A stretch of 64,000 nucleotides of DNA from Miscanthus floridulus. Its lineage: Eukaryota > Streptophyta > Magnoliopsida > Poales > Poaceae. The translations under genes and the position numbers were made by a program. Of this stretch, positions 35,512-48,292 are shown piece by piece; position 1 is the first letter of the stretch, and each line of letters begins with the position of its first letter. The stretch covers positions 31,763,983-31,827,982 of the forward strand of contig NC_089598.1 of the NCBI RefSeq assembly GCF_019320115.1, given 5' to 3'. The notes under the pieces were generated by a model. It was not told where the DNA came from. It made no database searches and saw only the letters and a list, made by a program, of their open reading frames with translations.

Positions 35512-38500
35512 TGTTATAGAACCGACCAATTTATAAGAGTACAAGTATAAAAACAATCGCCGAAACAATTAAATTCTCGCACTTGAGCCTATATAAATCC
35601 GGTAGTCAACTGAAACCACGAAGGATTTCAAACCAACTTGCATACAACCAAGATCACAGTAATTCAACATAACATATCGTACGTTACAACATTTCACAGA
35701 CGGTTTGTAATTAGGTTACAACACCTCAGAGTCATCGTTATTACAAATAGGTCTTGTAAAGTATGCAGAAGCAAATTGTTTAACTTACACACCCGAGTTC
35801 AAATATAAATACTAGTTTGCTGATCACAACCCGCAAAAACATTCGGATAAGAGAAACAGAGATCATGCCCGTGATCTAGTCTTCGTCACCCATCGGGTGG
35901 AGACAATACTTACAGAAGCCCTGATATAGAAGGTCATCTGCAACAAGAGGGAATAAACCCTGAGTACGAGAATGTACTCAGCTAGACTTACCCATCGGAA
36001 ACCAAAACAAATGACACCAAGGATCATGCATAGCTTAATTTAGTGGGTCTGGCTGACACTTTCTCTTTGCAGAAAAGCATAAATAATAATGATCAACTCT
36101 TAACCTGAACTAGCAGTGACTTTTAGCCATTAACCTATCATCTATATTAGCACCTATACTAAGCAATCATTTGATTAAGATGCAAACATTAATAACCATA
36201 ACAGGTATAAATCGTGGCAACATTATCATCATTCTCCATTTAACCATATCGTTAAATTAATTGAATCTACGTTGCCGCTGCTCAGTCAAGTTCTCACTAT
36301 CCGGGAGAGATGGCGATTCGAATCGATTCCTATCCAGTTGGAGGGGTATTCCTAAACACAAACCCTACTTCCCCCTGTCAGGGTCGCAAACAAGTCACCT
36401 TTGGCACAATTCAGGAGTTCGTGAGTCCAAACAGATCGGCATTCTCAGAGAACCACTCTGCCAAGGTTGCTCGGGACTCTAACCCGCCTTGGACTTATGC
36501 CAATGGCTCTCTGCACATCCTTACTACCTCTAGAATACACGCCACTGCTCACGTTCCCGGCCTAAGTCGAGCTACTAGGCTTCGCGGTCGGAACGAGTTA
36601 TCTGGCTAGCTAAGTGTTAGGCTATGTTCAACATGACATGAGGACATACAGCGTATCGGTCCTTAAACGACACAGACGGAGTCACTATGTCTAACCCTAC
36701 ACAAGACTCTACCCAGTCTTAATTCATTATTAACATGGTTCTTTTCCATGATAGCAAATATAGCCAACCATGACCCACCTCATCCTAAAGCTCGTAGGTG
36801 ACAGGCAATCACCTGACTTCTACCACACTAAGCATGACTAAGCATTTAACCCATTCCTAAACTTAAATAGGATTCAAATGCGATACCTAGACAAGGATGG
36901 ATATATAATGCAACAATTGGTTCCAACCAATTCCTATACTTAATGCATCATCAACGAATAAAAGATACTCAAGATATTTGTAAAAACATGGGAGACTTAA
37001 TATGCTCCGGGGCTTGCCTTTAGGAAAGAGGAAGAATGGTGGTCAGGGCACTCGGGCAATTCCTCCTCGGCGGCTGCTTCGTCGATTGCCTGCACCTCAG
37101 GCTCCTCCTCCTAGCTCGCTCCTTCGAACTCCAGAAGTGTCACTCCCTCCGGCACACCTATTGCATGTATGCGCACGATAAATATCATGGATGCACATGA
37201 ACGAAGTTAGAAATGCTCGGGGAATGCACATGCTTACTGCAGTCCACATTTTCTGACTTAAGCTCTATTCAAATCACTTTAACTTACTAAGTTTATACAA
37301 TCTAATGTACAATTGCTCATCTTCAGTTAAGGACCTAGCACCTACACCTAATCATGTTCTCAAGTTAGGCTAGCACCTAGACAATCAACAAGAACATCGC
37401 AACTGAGCACACACAATCATTCGTATTTCAGCAAAACAGGAACTTATATAGCGGTATCGTAAACTGACCAAAACTGGAGATCTACAAATTGAAATGATAG
37501 GCAATAAGACAATTTGGAAAGCCTATGAAATTGCCTACAATTTATTTTTAGACCTCAAGGCATGATTCCAACTTTTACCAGGTCGAATTTATAGAACCAC
37601 ATAATCAGGTCCAACAAGACAGAGAGCAAGCAAAACTGTGATCTAACTTTGAATGACTGTAGCTCCTAAACTACTAGGCCAATTACCACCAAATTTTTAC
37701 AAGAGCTAGATACATAAGTTATCTACAACTTTTGTATTCACCACATTCCCAGCAAACCAAAATATCATGGGGAACTTGGTAAAGTCCCAAGAACTGTCCA
37801 GAAAGACATAATGCAAGGAAATATTTATTAACTTATGTTGCAAACAATTAATTGGACAAACCAACTTTACTCACATATCACAAGAACACCAGAAAGTAAA
37901 GTGTTCACCCCCAATTCATTTCTTTTAATACCTTTCTTAATTTATTTAATTAATTAAGAGAAATGATAAACATATATGAGAACTACACCATTTAATCTAC
38001 AAAAATTACAGTAGGTGCTACATGCTCCAAGTAGACTAATATAAAAATTTCACATCATTTTAGCAAGTATAACATCCAACACAAAATGACAAGACATAAA
38101 GGCTTAAAATGACATAATTAGGAAACCCTAGTAAAAAGTGTCAAGCAATAGATTTTATATTTTTTCTAGCATCCTTAAGGTACTAGGACATTCCCCACAA
38201 AATTTCATGGTAATTGGATTCATAGATAATGTACAAAAATTCACACAAGGATCATTCAATGATAAAAGGAAAATCTATAACTCAAAAACCATATATGCAA
38301 TGACTCTCAAATTTTTATCAGAGCTTCTACTAAGCAAGGAGAGCTCACCAACAAAATTTCATAATTTTTGGAGCAAGGAACTCAAGATACAATTTAAACA
38401 AGTTTGCATGCATTAAAAACACATTTCAAGTTTCAATTTAATTCATCCATAACTTCCACTACAAATGTCATGTTATATTTTTCCTAAATACTACACTTCA

Positions 38501-40196
38501 CTATGATCCTAACAAAATTGTAACCACCCAATTTGGAGCTACCATACTCTAGATATAGATTTTACAAAATAGCATCAAAACTAGAAATAAATGAACTGGC
38601 TTTCTATTTATAGTGACTGACAGGTGGGGTCCACATGTCAGTTGGCCCACACGTTAGTGATACGAAAACAGGGGACAACGGTTAGCTCGACGGAGACCGG
38701 CGGAGCTCGCCGATGGTGGCGTCTCTGGCGACGACGACGGCACCAACATGACCGCCTCGACCTCCCGCGTCGATTGACCTACTAACCCTAAGCTCTAGCG
38801 GACTCTAGGTAAGGCAGCCACGGCAGTGTGTGGCCACATTCTGGCCTAACCGGACCGGCAAGGATGGTAACATCATCACACAAGCAACAGTGAGTGACGG
38901 AGAAGACAAGACGGAAGCTAGGGAAGGAAAAGGAGAGCCGTGTAGTGCTGGCCACGGCGAGCGCCACTCCGATGAGGTCCGGACGGTGGCAGAAAGCTAA
39001 ATGTGGCCACTACCTCGGTTCACCAGCCCAACGGCGTGATGGACGAGCTAGAGGAGGCGACGGCGGAGCTGTGGGCTAACTGGAGACGGTGATTACGCGG
39101 TGGCGAGTGAGCTAGGCGTCGGTGCTTGCTCGGCGTTGATGGCGGAGCCAACGCGCTGCCGCTGCTACTGTTGCTGTGAGCGGAGGAGGCGCAGGAGGGT
39201 GAATGAGAGTGAGTAGGGAGGGCAGGAGGACGCGGCTTCAAGCAAAGGACACCGGGCAATGGCGTCAGACCAGCCACGGTGCGTAGCGGCCACGCGGCGG
39301 CAGGGCTCTGTTGCCGGTCGACACTGTAGCATCGATTCAGTCAAGCCATCGATGCCTAACAGCGATACTTGATGACCTTCAAACTCCTAATCGGTGGTGA
39401 GTTAGCAAAATCTCCTTGAAGCAATCATGTAGAGCTATGATAGGGCTACAACATTGCTTTAGAAAGTATCCGCTAATTCTCAAAGAATCACGAGTTACAT
39501 CAAGCCAGTCAGCCACAGAAATCGGTGAATGCAGTTAACACTTAGAAATTTTTCAGTCTCCAAATCAACCCCAAAACTGACTTGTGGGTCCCTTTAGAGC
39601 ATTTTCTGCACATTTTCATGACTTGGCTCCTAAACAAAGTTTGTTCCTTATAAAATTTTGTACAACTTTGCTTTAGGTTGCTTAAACATGAAAACACTCT
39701 AAGCTACACTTTTTAAACAGTCAAACTCAGGAGATCTAGGGGTTCACAATAGTCAAACCATGACTTGGAAACCTAATTAGGCAAAATGATCAACATGAAC
39801 ATTGTTCCTAATGACATTCTAAGTATAACTAAGTTGCTTAAGAGGATAATTAGCCACACTACACATTGGTCACACCAAAATCAAGCATCACATGTATTGA
39901 AACAAGGACAAACAAGTGACTTTGTGACTTCTGTTTCAAAACCATGTTTCATGTGTTTCATGAGTTTGTGGCATTGTACTAGCTAACCATGATTCACTAA
40001 AGTGTGTTGCACATGTTGCACTTGAGTGTAGGGTTACACACTATTCATTTCCTAAAACAATCACACATAGAATGTAACAATATGTTGCAATGTTTCAAAA
40101 GCATATTCATACAATTATACTCATGAATGGGTGAATGATGCTCATGTTTATGAAATGCAAGTGCAAATATGGAAGCCAAACACCTGAGGTGTTAAA
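35512..40196 (-). repeat. Element D 5' LTR, 4.7 kb
   Basis: The LTR runs on the minus strand from 40196 (TTTAACACC, with the second base of the usual TG lost) to TTCTATAACA at 35512. The TATA box CTATAAATAG is at 38604-38613 (minus strand), giving a U3 of about 1.6 kb and an R-U5 of about 3.1 kb. No gene is supported inside. A 66-codon ORF occurs in both LTR copies (28486-28686 and 39786-39986) but shows no domain. Confidence 0.92.
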
Positions 40197-40201
40197 GGAG
40201 T
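40197..40201. repeat. Target-site duplication GGAGT of element D, right copy
   Basis: The same five bases as at 27080-27084. Beyond it, region C resumes. Confidence 0.93.
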
Positions 40202-41746
40202 CAACCGAGATAGCAGAAATGATGATGCCTTGATGATCATGTCACTATGATGGAATGCTAACTTTTGGTTATATCTTACCCAGGCAAGCCCCGGTGCATA
40301 ACCCCTATTATTCTGCACTTTATCTTATGCTTGTGCATTAAGTTTTAAGGAGTTGAATGAAAACCACTTGCATATAAATCCTTATCCTATGAGTACTACT
40401 AGTATGTCAGGATCATGTAGATTACTATGCTATAGGATCCAGTAGAAGTTGAGTGATTACCTGTCACTCACGAAAGATAGGAAAGATATTATTATTGTTA
40501 TTATATTACTATCACATGAAATATATATGAATGATAATTAGAGACCAGGCGGAATGGTACTTTGGATCTAGACTTGGTTAGGCATTCGAGTGAGGCTCGG
40601 ATTGCACTTGTTCCGCCTATGTTAATTGAGGACCGTCCATTGCTGTGGATGGTAGTCAGGTCATAGACTCATTATCCTGAGCACATACTTGCTTATGGAA
40701 GCGGGAAGGCTCGTTGCTCTCTTATTGTGGGTTCTATCTCTTTCTGGACCGACTGATTGGAGGCAAGGATGGTGGAGGTCTAAGCACCACACTGAGTCTG
40801 GGACTCAGGAGTGGGGGCTTGGAGTCCAAGTTTGGATGGGGACCTAGACCCCTTGATAGGAGAGTGGTGGGTTGGTGTTGCTTATGCCTGGGGTATAAGC
40901 AGGGCATGCATTTTGGGGTACCTAGCTAGGATACATTGGTTCACGAATCACCATGTGATATGGTACAACTTGGCTATGATCTAGCACCATAGTAAGAACT
41001 AGAATATAAAAGATGGTAAAATGGTTCTGATTGCTTACCACGGCTTGAAAGTAGCACATGTGCTTACATAAAATGGTTAGTTAAGGAACTAATGATGTCT
41101 GCTAATGAAATTGAATATAAGGATGCATGTTTAGTAATGCCCCCGCAGATGCAATAACCCACAAGCCAGATAGCCTTGCATATCCTTTGAGTCTTTTATT
41201 TTCCTCCTGTCGGGTAAGTCTTGCTGAGTACAATCGAGTACTTAGCGTTTTATTTCCCTATTGCAGGTGATCGGAGGATACTTAGAGCTAACTCTTGTGT
41301 GGGGAAACCTCCTAGTGGGCTCAGCGGGGATTGCTTTCATGCTACGACCATAGTGTTTATTTAAAACCCTCTTGAAAGGTTTTTCTAAGAAAAGATATAA
41401 AATCTATTAGCATCTCTTGTATATAAATGTCCGCTATGTTAATACTCCACCATGTCATTAAATTAATCCTGCTTCCTCTGTAACACTAATAACATTGTTA
41501 TATTCTGCTATTATAATAAATTGAGGTAATATTCTGGTGCCATAATAAAGTGATGTAAGAAATGACTTAAGAATATTGTAAGCTTTATTCTCTCATTTAT
41601 GATCCTGATAGAAAAATATGGATTTTTGAGTTCTCCCTTGGGTGTGCTCAATGGAACTACATAGTTTAGTGTCCTCTCTTTAGTACTTAGTGTCTATTGG
41701 AAGACAAGTACTCCTGGGAGGCATTAGATTAGGCGGTTCTGCCACA
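40202..41746 (+). repeat. Region C, Tekay-like LTR, right fragment
   Basis: This is the continuation of the interrupted LTR and ends GGCGGTTCTGCCACA at 41746. The block GGTAAGTCTTGCTGAGTAC (about 41213-41231) corresponds, in reverse complement, to the block near 35960-35990 in element D's LTR. C and D are therefore related LTRs in opposite orientation. No PBS follows; the next bases belong to element E pol. C may be a solo LTR, or a truncated element whose body is lost. Confidence 0.7.
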
Positions 41747-42292
41747 ATGACCACCCCCAAAAAAGGATGAAACCCTATTAATCTACATCGCACTGACCAA
41801 CCGGGTAGTCAGCACCGCCATCGTTGTCAAACGAGAAGAGGCTAGACACACATACAAATTCCAGTGCCCGGTCTACTTCATCAGCGAGGTCCTAAATTAG
41901 TCTAAGACTCGCTACCCATAGGTCCAAAAATTGCTATACGCCATCCTGATCACATCTTGAAAGCTCCGCCACTACTTTGATGCCTACCACATAGCAGTAG
42001 TCACTGAGTACCCGCTCGGCGACATCCTCTACAATAAGGAAGCTAGCGACCACATTATTAAATGGGCGATCGAGCTCAGCACCAATACCATCGACTTTAG
42101 GCCACGCCACATGATCAAGTCATAGGCGCTCATCGATTTCATCGCTGAGTGGATGGATATGTAGACTCCTGTCCCGATAGACCACCCCAAGCACTGGACC
42201 ACGCACTTCGATGGCTCTCTAAACCTCGATGGCATTGGGGTAGATGTATATTTCATCTTGCCGTCGAGGGATAAGCTTCTCTATGTCCTCCG
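41747..42292 (+). pseudogene. Element E pol fragment (RNase H and second RNase H), left part
   Basis: In one frame this gives the end of the RT/RNase H region (VVSTAIVVKREE, CPVYFISEVLN) and the start of the archaeal-type RNase H (HFDGSLNLDGIG), with TAG and TGA stops. It parallels 3020-3560 of element A. The coding resumes at 46283 after element F. Everything upstream of this point in E is absent here, cut off by region C. Confidence 0.85.
42288..42292. repeat. Target-site duplication CTCCG of element F, left copy
   Basis: CTCCG precedes the LTR at 42293 and follows the second LTR at 46278-46282. Joining across it restores the pol frame of element E. Confidence 0.95.
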
Positions 42293-43164
42293 TGATGTAG
42301 ACTAGGCCCGATCTTCCGAAAGGTATGATAGCATCAATTGGTGAAGACTCGATGTTCACGATCTAGGCTTCGAATCAAGACTGATTCGGACCCCCACAAC
42401 CGTTACACCACTGCTCCGTTGGTTATCAACCACGCGAATGCGATTGACCTCGCCGAGAAGGCTTTCCTGCAAGCGAATCGAGAACACAAGCAAGAATAGG
42501 ATGAACACAATCTGAAATTGCAAATAAATATGAGGCTTATGATAACGAGAAGGAGTTCAAGTCTTTATTCAAAAGGACTAATCGCCACAGGCGAACAAGA
42601 TCAAGAACTGGGGCCCTGGTTCACAGCAAACGGCCTTGGCGGTGATAGTTGCAGCAAAATGACGTCTGTTTCACGAGGAAATCAAGAACTAAACAAAATC
42701 CAAACCCTAAGAAGAGCGATGGCTGCTATTTATAGTCTTGGGTGTCACCCCCTGGATGCGCCCCCTAATGGGCCCAAACACGATACACGGTCCAACGGAC
42801 CAAAAAACGGTGTTGCAGCACCCTGGCAGATTCTGGATGCTGACTTGTTTCAATGATTCCCGTTGATTCCGAAGGTCTTTTGATGTGAAACCAATTGGGT
42901 TGGCTTCCTTATCTAATTAGCTTTCCATCCATATGTGGATCATCGAAAACGGAGTCCGGATGCGTCCTGGGTGACCAGTTTAAGGCAGACTGGTCCTAGA
43001 ACCCGAGACAGACTCGAACTTGAATTACTTTGGGCCTCCACCTCGGGGACTCGAACCGAATTAGCCTCGGACCTCCTTCTTGACTTAGACATCCTTGCTG
43101 GCCTCCTACCCCTCCATACCATGTGTCAAACATGGTCATATGCGTGGGTGTCATGTCCTCATCA
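42293..43164 (-). repeat. Element F 3' LTR
   Basis: The LTR is 872 bp, with ends TGATGTAGAC and CCTCATCA (inverted TGATG/CATCA). A minus-strand TATA box, CTATAAATAG, is near 42728-42737. The purine tract GAAGGGGAGGA (minus strand, about 43165-43176) abuts its right edge. Confidence 0.93.
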
Positions 43165-43214
43165 TCCTCCCCTTCTTGACGAAAAGCCGTCCTCGGCATC
43201 GATTGTGCTTGAAA

Positions 43215-44561
43215 CTAATCCTGCACAACATAAAGGAGAACGAGGTTGCGAAAACAAAGAGAACTAAAATAATTGTGAGAAGGAACATGACCATGTTTCC
43301 AAGTTTGTAGCATGTCATCTCGCATAAAAATTTCAGCAAGCATGTAGACTCCATGATCCGAATGCACACGATGTATGTCAACACTATCCTGCAAAAGATT
43401 AGAACTAACCAAAGATAATGTAGGAATAGATGATCTAGTAGACATAGGTAGCAACCAACAATGCTCCCCTTCTTGGAAGTGAACTTGTTTCTTTGAGGAA
43501 CATGAGAAAATGTTTGTATTATTATGGCTGACCTCTAAATGATCATAATCTTGTACAACAAAAGGAGAATTCATATTGCTGCGAATGTATACTCGATGTA
43601 TCATATATTGTCCCTTGTTGTTATATTTGCCAATAACATGATATGTATGTTTAGAAAACCAAGGCAAATCAACATATTTAAATAGGCTCTCCTCTAAACA
43701 ATCTAGGTTACACAAAACATCAAATTCAATGTAACCCAAAGTATGTAAAGAAGACAACAGTTTGAACTCATCAGTTTTAGTAGCAATATGAATAACATGT
43801 TTATTTTCAGCGCAAGTGGTTGGTCCCAAAACATGTAAAACTGAAGCATCATCAACCAATTCATCTTTATCACAAGGAACATCAAGCAAATTATCATGGG
43901 ACAAAGATAAATCAAGTGAAGGCTCTACTAAAATTTGCTCTATCATAGCATGATTGGTGGAAAAATTCAGAACATCAAGAGAACTCTCACCTTCCATGAG
44001 TTTAGCATCGTGGGTTTTACCTTTGCTCTCATGTTCAGCAGGAGTAATAGTTGATGGTTCTGAATTGTCACATGAGACTGTGAGCATCTCATTTTCTGTC
44101 ACGTCATCCTCGATCTTTTGTACATTGTCCTGCAAAAGGTTAGGCATAGAAGGAGGAATAACAAGAGATTGATCTAGTTGATGCACCTCATCATTTGAAT
44201 TAATTACAAGAGATGGATTAACAAAATTTTCTCTCATAAGATCTTTCATATCATTCTAAATTTGAGGTTTATCAGAAAGATCTAAAGACTCCCACCAAGA
44301 TAAAGCAGAATGTTGCAAAACACTAGATGCATTTTTTACCTTCCTCCTTGGACACATAAAGCGAGTAGCAAATATATTATCTATGGCAATTTCCCACTCC
44401 ATGTATTCATCAGCACCTATACCATCATAAGTCGGTGGATATGAACAACCTGTCATTGTTAGAATCAAACAAGAAAATACACAAGTATGTATTTTCCTAT
44501 GAACTACTATAGGATGTGGACAAGGAAAAACAAGGCACTCAACTCTCAAGCGTCTTACCAT
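43215..44561 (-). pseudogene. Element F ORF: gag-like N-terminus with unknown extension
   Basis: One frame of 449 codons runs from ATG at 44561 to TGA at 43215, with a single TAG at 44256-44258 where the gag family has Trp. Residues about 38-115 match gypsy gag: YPPTYDGIGADEYMEWE, IFATRF, ALSWWESL, then MREN. After that, about 340 residues have no recognised domain. They include acidic/Ser-rich stretches, LPWFSKHTYHVIGKYN and an end rich in His and aromatic residues (DIHRVHSDHGVYMLAE). The long open frame suggests this part was kept by selection or is young. No enzymatic motif is visible. Confidence 0.75.
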
Positions 44562-45388
44562 GGTCTTACAAATGTTCTTACCAAAGCAACAGGCGGTGCA
44601 ATCGGTCGGTGACTGTGATACCGTTGTAGCTTGAGTGTAACAGTTGCAAGGCGAACCTATACTTGATTAGAAGAAAGTGGAGCTTGGACAGGCACAATAT
44701 AGTAGCAAGGAATAGCAATAATTTAATTCAAAAATTACAAGATTAAAAAGTAGTCCCAAGATAGTCTATGTCGCTAGCCTAAACTCGTCCTGAACCTAGT
44801 TCAAGCAAGCAATACAATACAACTCAGCACAAGGACTCAAAAGGATGCAAGCACTTCTGAACTTTTTTTCCTTCTTTATTTTTTCTCTCTTTTTTTAGGT
44901 GCGGCTTTTTTCCTTCTTTTGGTTTTTGCACCTCTTTGCCTTTTTCTTTGTTTTATGTTTTTTATCTCACAAAAGTGCCGCACATAAGAGATTAGACTTT
45001 AGATATTTCCACCGTGGAAGAAAAATACTTAACCGAGGAAGTCGTAGAAGGAATTGCTAAACAAACCAAACTCAATCACGCAACCCACTCCGTGACCATT
45101 TCAGATCCAAAGAAAAACTAGAGATCAATTTGATGCAAGCCACCCTAGGAAACAAGACTTGACACTAGACCAAGAACAAGATCAGAACACAACGAACACT
45201 AAGACGCGGCGAGGGACGACAGTTCAATAAAGCAAACTGAAATTAAAAAAATTGCAAAGGCACAGCGGGGCTATAGGACTAGAGATATGTGATAGTGTAT
45301 ATTTTTTTGGGCTTTTTGTGGACTATAGGTAAAACAAAAACAGTAGCAATCTAAAGGGGAAAACAAAGTTATACCTAACGGGCAACAA
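44562..45388 (-). other. Element F leader
   Basis: This noncoding leader between primer site and gag has several T-rich runs (44870-44960). I see no gene. Confidence 0.7.
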
Positions 45389-45390
45389 GG

Positions 45391-45402
45391 TCTCTGATAC
45401 CA
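45391..45402 (-). other. Element F primer binding site
   Basis: The minus strand reads TGGTATCAGAGA two bases from the 5' LTR end, an initiator methionine tRNA type site. Confidence 0.88.
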
Positions 45403-45404
45403 CT

Positions 45405-46277
45405 TGATGTAGACTAGGCCCGATCTTCCGAAAGGTATGATAGCGTCGATTGGTGAAGACTCGACGTTCACGATCTAGGCTTTGAACCAAGACTAATTCG
45501 GACCCCCGCAACCATTACACCACTGCTCCGTTGGTTATCAATCACGCGAACGCGATTGACCTCGCCGAGAAGGCTTTCCTGCAAGCGAATCGAGAACACA
45601 AGCAAGAACGGGATGAACGCAATATGAAATTGCAAATAAATATGAGGCTTATGATAATGAGGAGTTCAAGTCTTTATTCGAAAGGACTAATCGCCACAGG
45701 CGAACAAGATCAAGAACTGGGGCCCTGGTTCACAACAAACGGCCTTGGCGGCGACAGTTGCAGCAAAACGACGTCTGTTTCACGAGGAAATCAAGAACTA
45801 AACAAAACCCAAACCCTAAGGAGAGCGATGGCTTCTATTTATAGAGTCTTGGGTGTCACCGCCCCTGGACGCGTCCCCTAATGGGCCCAAACACGATACA
45901 CGGTCCAACGGACCAAAAGACAGTGTCGCAGCACCCTGGCAGATTCTGGATGCTGACTTGTGTCGACGATTCCCGTTGATTCTGAAGGTCTTTTGATGTG
46001 AAACCAATTGGGTTAGCTTCCTTATCCAATTATCTTTCCATCCATATGTGGATCATTGAAAATAGAGTCCAGATGCGTCCTGGGTGACCAGTTTAAGGCA
46101 GACTGTTCCTGGAACCCGAGACAGACTCGAACTTGAATTACTTTGGGCCTCCACCTCGGGGAGTCGAACCGAATTAGCCTCGGACCTCCTTCTTGACTTG
46201 GACACCCTTGCTGGCCTCCTACCCCTCCATACCATGTGCCAAACATGGTCATATGTGTGGGTGTCATGTCCTCATCA
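45405..46277 (-). repeat. Element F 5' LTR
   Basis: The LTR is 873 bp and nearly the same as 42293-43164. Short ORFs shared by both copies are LTR shadows. Confidence 0.93.
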
Positions 46278-46282
46278 CTCCG

Positions 46283-47931
46283 CCTACACTTTCGAGCATC
46301 CAATAATACCACTAAATATGAGGCGGCACTTCATGGTCTCCGTATAGCTATCGAGCTTGGCATTAAACGCCTCCAGGTGTATGGTGACTCCGCACTCATA
46401 ATCAATCAGCTCAACAAGGATTGGAATTGCATCAACGAGAAGATGGATGCTTACTGCGCCACGATAAGAAAGTTAGAAGACAAATTCTATGGCATCGAAT
46501 ACCACCACATGGTCTAGGCCAATAATCAAGTAGCTGATGAGCTATCAAAGATAGGATCAACCTATGCTGAAGTTCTAGCTAGAGTGTTCGTCCAGGACCT
46601 TGTGGCCCCTTCCATTAAGCAGGAACAAGATGGCGTTGAAGAAAACCCCCCTACCGAGCAAATAGTCACAGCGGTCCCTGGGCCAAGCAGTGATTGGAGG
46701 GAACCTTTCATCGAATACCTCACCACTACAAATGTCTTGGCTAACAACACAGAGAGAGGACGCCGTACCCACTGCAGTAAGCATTACATCCTAGTTGAAG
46801 GGAAGTTGCACCGCAAAAACGCCAAAGAGGAGCTACTCCAGAAGTGCGTCTCCATGGAAGAAGGCGAGAAGATACTCAAGGAGATCCAAGCAGGCACCTG
46901 CGGTAACCATGTGGCCTCTAGAACATTGGTCAAAAAGGCTTTCCAAGGTGGTTTCTATTGGCCCATAGCCATAGCTGATGCTGAAGCACTCGTTCATCGA
47001 TGCGAGAGCTGCTAGTTTTTCATCAAACAAATCCACGTCCCAGTCAGGCCTTGCAAGCGATCCCTGCATCGTGGCCCTTTGCATGCTGGGGACTAGACAT
47101 GATCGGGCCATTCAAGCCCACACCATGAGGTTTCCGCTGGGTCTATGTCTACATTGACAAATTCTCTAAGTGAATCGAATACAAACCCCTGGTCCAAGCA
47201 ATAGCGAAGAAAGCAACCAAGCTGCTTGACGATATAATTCACCAGCTCGACCTACCGACCAACATCATCACCGACCTAGGGTCCACGTTCACTGGTAGCA
47301 ACTTCTAAAATTTCTACAACCAAAGATGCATCTCAGTCAAGTATGTCTCCGTAGCACACCCAAGGGCCAACGACCAAGCCGAGCGCACCAATGGTATGAT
47401 CCTAGATGCATTGAAAAAATGGCTCTTCAAGAAGGAACAAAAACACTCGGGCAAGTGGCTTAAGGAACTACCAGCCATAGTCTAGGGACTAAGGACCCAG
47501 CCTAGTCATAACATCGGCGTCTCCCCATACTTCATGGTTTTTGACTCTAAAGCCATATTGCCTGCTGACGTCGCCTTCCAAGCACCTAGGGTGGAGAATT
47601 ACAATGAGGAGAACTCTGATCTAGCTCAACTCATTGAAGTAGATAGCTTAGAAGAGGAACATCTAGTCACCTATGTTTGGATGGCAAAATACCTCGATAG
47701 CTTGCGAAGATACTACAACTGTAATGTTAACAATCGATTCTTTGTGGTCGTAGACTTAGTACTACATAGGAAATAGAAGACAGATGAGATGCACAAGCTC
47801 TCCTCACCTTAGGAGGGCCCTTCATTGTCAAGGCAGTCACCCGACTAGAGTCCTATAGACTGTACAATATGGATGAAAGAGATGTCCCAAACTCTTGGCA
47901 CATCGACCTACTTAGACGTTTCTACCCCTGA
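46283..47931 (+). pseudogene. Element E pol: second RNase H and integrase (broken)
   Basis: This continues the frame cut at 42292, with the archaeal-type RNase H (YEAALHGLRIAIELGI, GDSALIINQLN). The integrase follows, with the zinc finger near 46895-47012 (ending HRCESC), YIDKFSKWIEY replaced in part by a stop, ITDLGSTFTG and QAERTNG. The three catalytic acidic residues seem present, unlike in element A. A frameshift lies near 47020-47050, with stops TAG at 46516, TAG at 47013 and several later. The reading ends RRFYP and TGA at 47929-47931. Confidence 0.87.
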
Positions 47932-48292
47932 AGCGTTCATTTCAAAGTTATGTACCTTCCATATTGAAGTATTCAATAAAGTTTTTACACTGATGTTTCT
48001 CCATATTGTTTTCTCTACACTTTTCCACTAAGTGATTCTGATTCTACATACAACATCTCAAAGATGACACGCCAACTATGCCTAACGCAAATACCCGATC
48101 AAACATGTTGGTGCTCCAACACCTCCAGAAATGACCCTATCTCTGATTTCTCCCTGCACGTGCATGAGCATCCACCCTCTACGTCATGGGTGGCCGGCAG
48201 CGGTTCCTTAGTGATGCCCTATTCTTCCCACACGCATATGGTCCCAGCGCCTCATGTTACGGTTAACAGGCTAGCTAGGGCTAGGGACTCAG
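47932..48292 (+). other. Element E noncoding region after pol
   Basis: This short spacer with an AATAAA-like signal (about 47970) has no gene I can support. Confidence 0.55.

Larger units (their letters stand above)
27085..40196 (-). mobile_element. Element D, Tekay-type Ty3/gypsy chromovirus
   Basis: This is a full-length element of 13,112 bp on the minus strand. It has a 5' LTR at 35512-40196, a primer site at 35498-35509, an extra ORF (34712-33646), gag-pol (33293-28919), a polypurine tract at 28897-28910 and a 3' LTR at 27085-28896. The pol order RT-RNase H-integrase plus a C-terminal chromodomain makes it a chromovirus, and the long LTRs suit the Tekay (Del) clade. Stops and about four frameshifts make it inactive. 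It is inserted in the LTR of region C. Confidence 0.93.
42293..46277 (-). mobile_element. Element F, non-autonomous LTR retrotransposon
   Basis: This element is 3,985 bp with LTRs at 42293-43164 (3') and 45405-46277 (5'). It has a tRNA-iMet primer site beside the right LTR and a polypurine tract beside the left one. The 2.2-kb body carries a gag-like start and a long unknown extension, with no protease, RT or integrase. It must have been moved by proteins of another element. The LTRs are very similar to each other. Confidence 0.93.

Noticed and set aside
42935..43310. Plus-strand ORFs in the element F LTR, repeated near 46084
   Set aside because: They are shared by both LTR copies and antisense to the element, with no family resemblance.
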